NCBI GenBank assembly: GCA_001430745.1
Contig: KQ481979.1
Span: 98,883 to 116,898, forward strand
DNA from: Auxenochlorella pyrenoidosa
Taxonomy: Eukaryota > Chlorophyta > Trebouxiophyceae > Chlorellales > Chlorellaceae
DNA length: 18,016 bases
Direction: 5' to 3'
Part shown: positions 1-8,692 of the stretch, piece by piece
Numbering within the stretch: the stretch's first letter is position 1
Layout: the number at the start of each line of letters is the position of its first letter
The notes under the pieces: generated by a model
What the model was told of the DNA's origin: nothing
Databases searched by the model: none
The model's input: only the letters and a program-made list of their open reading frames with translations
Translations under genes and position numbers: made by a program

Positions 1-95
1 ACCCCACCACCCCACCACCCACCCCACCCCACCACCACACACTTCACCCCCCCCACCCCCCCCCCCAACCCCCACACACACACACACACACGCAG
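1..95 (+). repeat. C-rich/(CA)n low-complexity tract ending in a splice acceptor
   Basis: The left edge is almost pure C and A: CCACC-type units, a long C run around 47-66 and a (CA)n run at about 74-91. It ends in CGCAG at 91-95. It is the 3' end of a CAND1 intron, and the tract doubles as its polypyrimidine tract. The same kind of tract recurs in introns at 3632-3694, 4019-4050 and 17461-17525, so it belongs to the intron style of this genome. Confidence 0.75.
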
Positions 96-3000
96 ACCTC
101 TCCTCCGTGCTGGGCCCCGCCCTGGCGGAGCTGACCTCCTTCCTGCGCAAGGCCAACCGCCAGCTGCGCCAGGCAGCGCTGGCGGCGCTCGAGGTGGGCC
201 GGGGGCGGCCGCCCGCCACGCAACGCCGCCCCCCTCACCACTGGTGCCGTGTGAACCTGCCTGGGCTTGCACTGCACAGAACCCCCCACCTGTGTGTCAA
301 CCTGCAGGCCATTGTGTCCAAGGACGGCAGCAGGGTGGACCCTGCGGTGCTCCAGTCGGGTGCGGCCCTCCCCGCTTGGCCAGGCCCGCACCCTCTGCTT
401 CTGGAGGCGCGCCCTGCCTGCAGCCTGCCCGTGCGCATGCCTGCCATCATGCTGCCTTCCAGCCTCGCCACGCTCTTCCCGGCCCCTCCCCCCAACCCAT
501 GCCCCCTCCCCCCCCCCCGGCTGCAGCCCTGGAGGAGGCCGCCTCCCTGGTGAACGAGGGGGACCTGCTGGTCACCGCCCTCTCCCTCAACTTTGCCACC
601 ACGGCGCTGCGGGAGCAGGCCGCCTCGGCCGCCACAGTGGTGGACAAGGTGGGTGGGCGCCTCCGGGGGCAGGGTGGCTGGGGAGGGGCCACCAGGCATC
701 GGCCAGCAGGCGAGGCACCCTGGCTCCGCAAAATTGGTGCAGCTCAGGCCTGCAAGGTCAAGGCACTTGTGAGCCGCCAACACGCTCGCGTTTGGACGCC
801 CCCCGGTTGGTCGCCCGTGCAGGTGCTGCCCCAGGCCATTGGGCTTGTCAAGTCGCCACTGCTGCAAGGTGGGGAAGGGGCTGCGCTTCCCTCGGCTTGA
901 TCGTGCCTTGGTGTGAGGAAGTTTCTGGCTGGTGTCGCTGCGCGCTTTGCTGTGCGTTGCATGCTGCCCTGCCCTCCCCGCCGCACACCCTGCTCCTCCA
1001 ACCCGCCTCTGCCCTGCAGGCTCGGCGCTGGAGGCGCTGCAGGCCTTCTTCCAAGCCCTGGTCAGCAGCGGCGCACGCGGCGCGTCCGCGGATGCTCTTT
1101 TGGCACAGCTGACGGCGGCGGGCACAGGTGGGTGGCCGGCGGGTGTGGTGTGGTGCGGCAGCGGTTGGCAGATCGGCGCTGCGTGCGGCCCTCTTTCCGC
1201 TGTCATGCACGAAGCAGTCTCTCTGCAGTTTGCAAACGAGCGGGTTGGACAGGCCTCCAGCTCACCACCTGCCTCTCACCTCTGCTGCCACTGATGCAGA
1301 GGCGGAGGCCAGCAAGAGCGCGCAGCATGCGGCGGCGCAGTGCTTTGCCGTCCTCAGTGCAGCGGCCGGCCAGGGCAGCGTCAATGCCACTGTCGAGCGG
1401 CTGCTGGCCGTGCTGCAGGCGAGCGCCGGCTGCCCTTTGCCGCAACCCCTGGGTCGCGCGTGGGGGTGGGGTAGAGGGGCCTGCCTGCCTCCGCTGCCTT
1501 TCTGCCCCTCAGTCATCCAGCCATGCACATGGCCATGGCCTGCTGCCCCGCCCTGTGGACGCCGGCTCCCCCACCCACCCACCCTGCCGCTGGCACGCCT
1601 GCCCCGCCCCAGCAGGACGCGGGCCAGGACGGTAACCACCAGCGGTTTGCGCTGCTGTGCATCGGGGAGCTGGGCCGCAGGGCGGACCTCACAGCCTTCC
1701 CCGCGCTGCCAGACGCCCTGACCGCGGCGCTGGGCTCTGGTGAGCGGGCGGGTGGGTGGTGGCCCCATCCCCTCCAGGGCCAGGGGCCCGCCCGAGTGGC
1801 GGCTCGCAGGATGTTCTGGGGTGAACGCCACGCCGTGCAGGCCCTGGCCGCTTCCCCGCCTGCTCCGGCGACCCGGTCCGCCCCTCTCCACCTGCCCTAT
1901 GCAGAGCTCATTGCGGAGAGCGCGTCGACGGCGCTGGGCGGCGTGGCGGCGGGCAACCTGGGCGCGTACCTGCCGCTGCTGCTGCAGCACGTGCACTCCC
2001 AGGCGCAGAACCCCAAGCAGCTGTACCAGCTGCTCAAGGTGGGGGGGGGGGGGGCGGGCGGCTAGGCTGTAGGTGCAGGCTCGGCCTCAGCTGCGCTGCA
2101 CAGCACGTGCTGCCTTCCTCATCCGGCGCATCACCTTGCCACCCGTATCCGGCACATCTCCACTGACACACTGCCGGCCTCTGGCGGCCCACCCCTCCCC
2201 TCCCGCCCCCGCCAGGCCCTGAACGAGGTCATCACCACCATCGCGCTGGGGGCGGAGCAGAGCGGCGCCGCCGCCGCGATGAGCGAGGGGCAGCAGGCCG
2301 AGGTGCTGCAGCTGCTGCTCGGGGCGGCGGGGGAGAGCGAGGAGGAGTGCCGCGCGGGTGGGTGCTGGGTGGGGGGCACAGGGTGCAACTGGCAGGCAGG
2401 CAGCTCGCAGCTTGCGTGGCCAGTGGATGGGGGGCGGGACCAAGGGTGGGGCCGCGGGTTCGCAGGTCCTTTTCTGGGACGGACACATAGGGGGGGCCAT
2501 GCCTGGCCGGTGAGCCTCGCGCTGAAGGCGTGCGCAGAACGCGACCACCGTGACTTCCTTCTACTCCGCCACCCCGCAGTGGTGGCCGAATGCCTGGCCA
2601 GCCTGGCGCTGCTGAACGGCAGCTTGGTGCTGCCCGCGCTGAGCGGGCAGCTGACATCGCCGTCAGGTGCGCCTCATGCATGAAAGGCTTCTGCATAGCG
2701 CGAGTGGATGGGGTGCTGACTGAGGCTCTGAGGGAGTTGTTTTGCTTCTGGGCGTGAGGCTGGCGTGTCGCTGGCGTGAACCTGAATGCTGTGCTTTGAT
2801 GACAGATGATCAGCTGCGGCACCCAGCTGCTGGCAGCGCCTCTCAACATACTTTGGCCCTCATCCGCTGTGCGATGCCTGCCCGCTGCCCTCCTTCCCTG
2901 CAGCTGAGACGCGCACCGCCGTGGTGGCGGCGGTGCGGCACACCCTAGTGGATGAGCCCCACCCGGTGGACTCGCTGCTGCCGGGCGTGGTTGGCGACTT

Positions 3001-5138
3001 CCTGCAGCGCATTGGGGATGAGGACAGGCAAGCACGGGGCGACGAGCAGCAGGGAAGGGGGGGAAGCGCAGGGCACCCCTCTTGCCCTGCCCACGGCTGC
3101 CTGAGCCCTCCCCGCCCCTCGCTTTGCCTCGGCTTGCTTGCTGTTGCAGGCATGTGCGGCGCGCCGCTGTGCAGGTGCTGTCCACGGCGGCGCACAACAA
3201 GCCGGGCCTGGTGGTGGAGCACCTGCCGGCCGCGCTGCCGCTGCTGTACCAGCAGACGGCCGTCAACAAGGAGCTCATCAGGTGGGTGGGTGAGGCAGGC
3301 TGAAGTGGGGGGGGCCGGGTCGGCCATGGGGGTGGCCAGCTGCTGCGCTCCGCTTGCAGCCTCCCTGCCCGGAGCCATGCGCGCGGTGCTGCTGCACCGC
3401 CTGCCTGGGCCCACTCTCGCGGTTCCCAGGTTTTCGCATGCACCGCACCGCGCACACGCGCCTGCCCCGCTGCCCGCCACGCTGGCAGGACCGTTGACCT
3501 GGGCCCCTTCAAGCACCAGATAGACGACGGCCTGGAGCTGCGCAAGGTGGGCGCAGGCAGCCGAGCAGGACTGCGGGGTGATAGCGGCTGCCGCACGCAA
3601 CCAGGCCGGCCACGCTGCCTGCGGCCCACCTGCCCCCCACCACCACCACCACCACCACCACCACCACCACCACCACACACACACACACACACACTGCCCG
3701 CCCAGCGCACCCGCAGGCCGCTTACGAGTGCATGGACGAGCTGCTGGACCGCTGCTACGACCGGGTGGACGCCGCCGCCTTCATCGCGCACCTGGAGAGC
3801 GGGCTCAAGGTGGGGGGCGGCGGGGTGGCAGGGCGCGCAGGCCGGCACCGCGCCTGCGCCCTGGTGTGCTAGCGCGCTGCCCTGGGCGTGTTAGCGCTTC
3901 AATTCTGCACGCACGCTGCATCGCGTGCTCAACTCCAGCCATGCCAGCACTCGCGCTGCCGTCCCGCATCCGCACCATCCTTCTGTACCTCGCCGCGTCG
4001 GCACGACCTCAACCCGACTCCCCACCACCACCACACACACCACCACCAATCCTTCCCTGCCCGTCCTGCACATGTGGTCCACCCGCAGGACCACTACGAC
4101 ATCAAGACCATCTGCCACCCCGTCCTCGCCAAGCTGGCCGCCATCGCGCCCGGCCAGGTGCGGCCGCCCCGCGGGGCGCGGCGCCGCGGCGCCCCTGTGC
4201 CGCCGTGAGATGCACGCAGGCCACACCGCTCACAAGCCACGCCCCGCTTCTTGCCCCGACATGCCACCCCCGGTTCAGGTCACCTCGGCGCTCGACCGGC
4301 TTGTGGAGCCGCTGCAGGGCACGCTGCAGGCCAAGGTCAAGGCGGACGCAGGTGGGGCGGGGCTGCCAGCAAGCGCCAGCGAAGGGGCCGGCGCTGTTGC
4401 GCCCCGCGCTGCCGGCCTGGCCGTGCAGCAGCCTACCACCCGGATGCCTGGCCGCCCCGGCGTCGTCCCCGCTGCTGGGCCGCAGCCGTGCTGGCGTGCT
4501 GCGCCTGCCTGCGCGCTCCGCACCCGCCTTTACCTGCCCTCCCGCTGGGCCCCCCCTCCTCTCCCGCCCGCAGTCAAGCAGGAGGTGGACCGGAACGAGG
4601 ACATGCTGCGCTCCTGCCTGCGCGCAATCGACGCGCTGGCCAAGCTGCCCAGCGCGATGCAGGTGGGTGGGGCCGCCCGCAACCACCTCTCTGGCGTGAC
4701 CGCCTGCTTGCGGCAGGCAGACAGCTTTTTCACTCGAGGGTGAACGCCAGCAGGGAGTGCAGGCGCCTTCTCTATCTCAGTGCTGGCCGGCGGTGTCGCG
4801 CGGCTGCTGGGCTCCATGACAGGCGCTGGGTCTGATTCGCTGTGCCCACCACGCATGTGCCCTGTGCAGGTTGCCCCTTTCAAGCAGTTCATGGAGAATG
4901 TTGTCATGGGCCCCGCCCTCAAGGTGAGCCCCAACCGGTCGGCCTTGGGAGCGCAGGCGAGGGCTCGCGCCCCGGCTGCATGCACGCATGCCTGCAAAGG
5001 CGGACGGCCCCCGGCCAGCCCGGCGCCTGTGTCGCTCACTCCGCTGTGCCGCACCGTCGCGCCCTTCAGGACAAGTACCTGGCGATCAAGGAGGAGCGGC
5101 GGGAGCTGGAGGGCTCAGACGCGATGGAAGTCAGCTGA
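96..5138 (+). CDS. CAND1: CAND1 (cullin-associated NEDD8-dissociated protein 1), C-terminal half, 5' partial
   Basis: CAND1 binds un-neddylated cullin-RBX1 and promotes exchange of substrate receptors on SCF-type ubiquitin ligases in nucleus and cytosol. Nineteen exons join in phase: 96-193, 308-359, 527-648, 823-868, 1020-1127, 1300-1418, 1616-1739, 1905-2038, 2216-2357, 2580-2666, 2904-3027, 3150-3281, 3489-3546, 3717-3809, 4089-4157, 4279-4351, 4574-4662, 4870-4923 and 5070-5138 (TGA). They give 596 residues; whole CAND1 is about 1,200-1,230, so the N-terminal half lies upstream. Family landmarks seen in order are LTSFLRKANRQLRQ, SPLLQGSALEALQAFFQALV, VVAECLASLALL, VRRAAVQVLSTAAHNKP, KELIRTVDLGPFKHQIDDGL, KDHYDIKT and LDRLVEPLQGTLQAKVKADA. 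The last ~168 residues from KELIR onward form the TIP120 domain that grips the cullin C-terminus. It ends in an acidic EGSDAMEVS tail as in homologues. Two introns (after 1418 and 3027) use GC donors. The identity is firm; individual small exon edges could shift by a few bases. Confidence 0.93.
1419..1615 (+). other. GC-AG intron in CAND1
   Basis: The exon ends ...GTGCTGCAG at 1418 and the intron opens GCGAGC. The acceptor is CCCAGCAG at 1608-1615. Both flanking exons are in phase 0 and fit CAND1. No GT donor nearby keeps the phase without adding residues absent from the family. Confidence 0.7.
2041..2054 (+). repeat. Homopolymeric G run directly after a splice donor
   Basis: Fourteen consecutive G residues follow the donor GT at 2039-2040 of a CAND1 intron (exon ends AAG at 2038; acceptor CAG at 2213-2215). 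The run could form a G-quadruplex in DNA or pre-mRNA overlapping the U1 site. Its length should be treated with care because long G runs are prone to sequencing error. Confidence 0.85.
3028..3149 (+). other. GC-AG intron in CAND1
   Basis: The exon ends GAGGACAG at 3027 and the intron opens GCAAGC, the classical GC-AG consensus. The acceptor is CTGTTGCAG at 3141-3149. Joining gives AG+G (Arg) then HVRRAAVQ, matching the conserved DxxVRRxAL segment of CAND1 exactly. Confidence 0.8.
3632..3694 (+). repeat. (CAC)n then (CA)n microsatellite inside a CAND1 intron
   Basis: About twelve CAC units (about 3638-3675) pass directly into a (CA)n run to about 3694. The tract sits in the intron between exons 3489-3546 and 3717-3809. 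It creates spurious poly-His, poly-Pro, poly-Val and poly-Trp reading frames. A smaller CAC/CA tract lies at 4019-4050 in the intron before exon 4089. Such compound repeats are expected to vary in length between strains. Confidence 0.9.
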
Positions 5139-5759
5139 TTGCCCGGCGCATGCGGTGCACCTCTGTGCCGAGACGGACGCTCGCACTGCAGCCAGCGCCA
5201 CCACACATGCCTGGCTCCTCCGCACTGAAACTGCGTATGCAAGCCTTGGTCTTTGTGGAAAGGTTGAGAAGGGGTGCTTGCATGAGGCGGCGAATAATGC
5301 AGCAGTGCATGGCGCAGCGAGAGGTGTTGGCTGGGATGTTGGCCTGTCGCAGCGGACACCCGTCTTCGGTGCGCCATGTTTTGCATTGCTCGGGACACTT
5401 TGCGACGCTGAGGGTTCCAGATGTCGAGCCTCTCCAGGTATAACCGGGCAAATGCAGTTCTGCAGGTCCATGCTGTGCTGTGAGGAGCCACTTTTTGGAG
5501 GGTCGCCATATGCCTGCCGAACGAGCCGGTAATACCTATCGAGCACACAGCCACACGGCATCGAGACTCCCAGGAGGGGAGGACCGGTCGGCCTGACTTG
5601 ACCCAAGACACAAGCCTTTGCAGCCCTCGCCCAGGAGTGCAGGTGGGAGGGAACCTTGTCGGCGGTGAGGACCAATGCGGCAGACCCGGTTGCTCAGCTA
5701 AAGCTGCAGTGGGCCGGCGCCACTGAGAGACCTTCCGCGCTCTCTCGCCACTTTCAGGC
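5139..5759. other. CAND1 3' UTR and spacer before the membrane-protein gene
   Basis: About 620 bp follow the CAND1 stop codon. Base composition is more mixed and less pyrimidine-rich than in the introns. I find no TGTAA signal, no RNA gene and no convincing plus-strand coding exon. It should hold the CAND1 3' UTR and the promoter/5' UTR of the next gene, but no motif marks the division. A long antisense open frame crosses it (see rejected items). Confidence 0.55.
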
Positions 5760-7638
5760 ATGGACGGAGGACATCCTCTAACGAGAGGACGCGCTGAAGG
5801 GCCCCAGCTCTCGGCAGCCGCACGGGAAGGGGCGCTTGGCAGGCCGCTGCTGGCGGCAACTCCGTCCCGTGCTGTCTGCACTTCCTTGCGGGACCCTCTT
5901 CTCCGCCAGGACTGCATGGCAGCAGTGATCTGCGGCATCACCACCTTGCTGCGGACCTCAAGGCCGACAGGAGCAGCACTGGTCGCCCTCGTGGCAAGTG
6001 AGTGCTGGCCAGGATACCCAGCGTCGTGAGCAGCTACCGAGCCGGCTAGCGCCAGACCGCGCCGTTGGCTGCCCCCATCATGGTCCCTTGCGCAGTCCTG
6101 TGCCATTGGTCCTGTGCCATTGCATGCACTTATGTGGTGCACCTGATAGCCTGCCAACAAGTTGATTGCGTGGAAGGGCAACTAAAGCACCTCCAACCTC
6201 CAACCCCCCCTTCCCTCGCTCCAGCGACAGCTGTGTCGCTGGCCTGGCCCCTGCTCCAACCCAGCAGCTACCGGCGGTGGCGCACGCCCGCGCTCTCCAT
6301 CCTGCGCTTGCTCCTTGTTTTCCTGCCTGCTGCGCCCCTAGCCAGCAGTGCCAGGCATGGGCTGGCAGCAGCAAGGCTGCCACGCCTTTCCAACACTGCC
6401 CGCCTCTTCTCAGGTGTGCACACGTTGAGAGCGCCACCCAGTAGCCACCCCGCCGCTTTGCGAACCAGTGCCTGGCTCGTTCCCGCCCTCTGCCTGCAGG
6501 CCTCCTGCACCGGGCCCCCCTCTGCACCCGACTGGCCCCCGCCCCCACATCACCCTGGCTGGCTGGCCTGCAGGGTCTCGCATCGACCTGCTGCTCGTCA
6601 CCGCCATTGGCTGGCGCCTGCCGCTGCGGGTGCACATGCCGCTGCGCGCCGCCAAGGTGGCGCTGCTCATGTGCCTCCAGCTCGGCACGCTGTGCCAGGG
6701 GGAGGTGCGCCGCCGGCCTGGCTGCCGCCTGCTAACTGGGGTGCAGCCGCCTCTGCTTGGGTCGCTCACAACTGGGCAGGGCTGGGTCGTCGGCCTCGCC
6801 TCCGCGCCCAGGCAGCCAGAGTTCTGCCACTGCACACGCAGCCGTTTGCCCCGTTTGCAACCCTGCCAAAACGCGCGCGTCTCAGCGCCAAAGCAGCCTT
6901 GCCTCCCGTTTGCAGCTGCTCAGCAGCTCTGGCGTGGCGGGGGCCGTGAGCGCCCTGAACAGCTTCATGAGCCTCCTCGCTGGTGCTGTCCTGCCCAGCG
7001 CATCGGTGGCGGCCCTGCAAGGTGAGAGCCTTGGGCCCGACTGCGCTGTCCAGAGGCCTGCAGCTGCAGGGGACAGTGCCGCCCCCGTTTCACCACCTGC
7101 CCTGGTGGCGCACCTCGCTGCAGCAGCCAGCGTCGCTGCAGCCGGCTTTTTTAGCCTGGAACAGAGTGATTGCTTTGCGACTTTCACAACCCCGCCCACA
7201 CATGACAGCTGTGCGAGCAACCCACCTGCAGGTGCTCAAGCCCAGTCAGCTGCGGCAATTCTTTTCGCCTGGGCCGTGATGGGCTGGCTGCTGCCCACCC
7301 TGCTCCTGCTGGAGCCTTCCAAGGAGGCTCCAGCAGCCAGGCTGGCTCCCACACCGGCAGGGGGTCCTCAAGTGCCCCCCGTGGCTGACGCCTGCACTAC
7401 CCCGGCGGCAGACCGTTGGTCTGGCACTGCCGCAGCAGCCGCTCTGGCCCTGCCAAACTTTGCTGCCACTTGGGCCGAGGCAGGGCTGCGTGGCCTGCTG
7501 GGCGGGCGCCGCCAGCAGGCGCTGCCCAGTCGAGAGGCGCTGCCAGCCAGCGTCCCGCTGGCCCTGCGCTGGGTGGTCTGCCTGCAGGTTGTGTGGCTGG
7601 CCTGCTGCGCGGTCGCCCCCCTCCCCTTGGCGCGCTGA
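5760..7638 (+). CDS. Multi-pass membrane protein of unknown family
   Basis: I do not recognise this gene. Five exons join in phase: 5760-5997, 6225-6413, 6574-6704, 6916-7021 and 7232-7638 (TGA), encoding 356 residues; a second in-frame ATG at 5916 would give 304. Donors are GTGAGT, GTGTGC, GTGCGC and GTGAGA, and all acceptors are CAG. The first join builds one continuous hydrophobic helix (AALVALVATTAVSLAWPLL) followed by a basic SYRRWRTP loop and a second helix (ALSILRLLLVFLPAAPLA), which supports the intron. Further hydrophobic stretches are AAKVALLMCLQLGTL, SLLAGAVLPSASVAAL, ILFAWAVMGWLLPTLLLLE and a C-terminal WVVCLQVVWLACCAVAPL. A Pro/Ala-rich loop separates the last two. No catalytic motif, signal peptide cleavage site or known domain is visible. 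An alternative start at ATG 6080 reads straight through the first acceptor. Gene reality is likely; the exact N-terminus is uncertain. Confidence 0.6.
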
Positions 7639-8333
7639 TCGCAGCCACATCCCACACCCGGCTCACCCTTTCAGCAACCTCATGGCAGGCCCATCTGCCC
7701 GTCGGAACTGCGGCAGCACGCCTGCAGATGTGCTCGCCCCCCCCCCCCTGGCCGGCGCGAAGCCTGCCCAGAAAACTTTTTCGGAGACAGCTGTTGATCA
7801 TGCCCAGCTTGCCTCCTGCAAGTAATTTCCACCCAGCTCTTCTTCATGCATGCCATGATACTGTTTTCCCGCCCTGCTGAGCTCCCTCTGTCATGGGCTC
7901 AGCGCTCTGCCACTGCATCACTTTTCCACCACTCCACCTGTGCTTTTTCACCACTGCACCGTGGGCCGCTGCCCGCCCTCTGAGCCCCTCCCCTGCGGTT
8001 CTTGTGCCGCCTGCGGGATTCCTTGCCTGCCGCGGGCTGCCTCGCGATCGATCGCCCCAGGGGCTCTGCGCTGCCTCACTGCATACCATGCGCCCGCACA
8101 TGCTGCCCCTCCTTCACTGTGTTCTGTCGATCCGTGTCTGGCCGTCATCGGAATGTGCGCGTGCCGACATTTTCTTGCATCAGACCCACTGAAGTCTTTC
8201 TCCTCTCACCTCCACTCTGCGCCCTCTGAACCGCGCACTGCCAGCAGTACTAGCTCATCCCTGACTTGTGCTGCATGGCTCCCGTCGTTTTCACCCCATT
8301 GCCAATCCTCAGTCCTCTACCATCCTCACTGCC

Positions 8334-8338
8334 TGTAA
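8334..8338 (+). terminator. TGTAA polyadenylation-type signal
   Basis: TGTAA is the usual green-algal polyadenylation signal. This copy is the only one I find downstream of the membrane-protein stop (7638) and before the facing gene. Its use implies a 3' UTR of about 700 nt. The pentamer is short, so position and uniqueness are the only support. Confidence 0.45.
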
Positions 8339-8386
8339 GGAAAGAAAGCCTGCCCAGGCCAATCGAAGGAACAGACTTGCAGTCGG

Positions 8387-8413
8387 GCATGCGTGCGCAT
8401 GCGTGCGCATGCA
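8387..8413. repeat. Alternating purine-pyrimidine run with tandem GCATGCGTGC units
   Basis: Twenty-seven bases alternate purine and pyrimidine without a break. They consist of two tandem copies of GCATGCGTGC plus a partial third. The run is partly self-complementary, so Z-DNA or a hairpin is possible. It lies about 50 bp past the TGTAA and about 280 bp beyond the ALDH10 stop, between convergent genes. Confidence 0.8.
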
Positions 8414-8692
8414 GAGCGCTCAACCTCGACCATGGACACCCTTGCCAAACCTGATGCAGCCAGCTGCTATGACATGGCACTCACCCTTCAAAGTGGAATC
8501 GACTAACAAAACCTTGGCACATACAGAGCAAATACGCGCTGGAGCGCACACACGGAGCAATTTCATACAGGAACTGGGGGGCTGCCATACAGATATTTGC
8601 CATCATCGTGATGGTGGGCTGGCCAGGCCTGCACCTTGCTGCAATGGGCCCGCTTGCATCGCTGCCTGCCTGTGGTGTCGCTGTCAACCGCC

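Larger units (their letters stand above)
7639..8692. other. Convergent 3' region between the membrane-protein and ALDH10 genes
   Basis: About 1.05 kb lie between the two facing stop codons. The left part is pyrimidine-rich on the plus strand with no exon I can support. It includes a TGTAA at 8334-8338 and an alternating purine-pyrimidine run at 8387-8413. It most likely holds both 3' UTRs, with the membrane-protein transcript ending just after the TGTAA. No TGTAA is visible on the minus strand here for ALDH10. Confidence 0.55.

Noticed and set aside
235..1206. 323-codon antisense open frame near the left edge
   Set aside because: It overlaps well-supported CAND1 exons in reverse and has no family resemblance.
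2232..3848. 538-codon antisense open frame over CAND1
   Set aside because: It is the reverse shadow of CAND1 exons and introns, passes through the CAC/CA tract as poly-Gly, and shows no domain.
3578..4699. Plus-strand frame encoding a poly-His stretch
   Set aside because: The His run is the intronic (CAC)n repeat; the frame ignores CAND1 splice sites.
5066..6181. 371-codon antisense open frame across the CAND1 end and the following spacer
   Set aside because: It has no recognisable motif, a composition typical of chance frames (rich in R, S, P, H, A), and overlaps antisense the true last CAND1 exon and the first membrane-protein exon. Stop-free frames are common at this G+C content.
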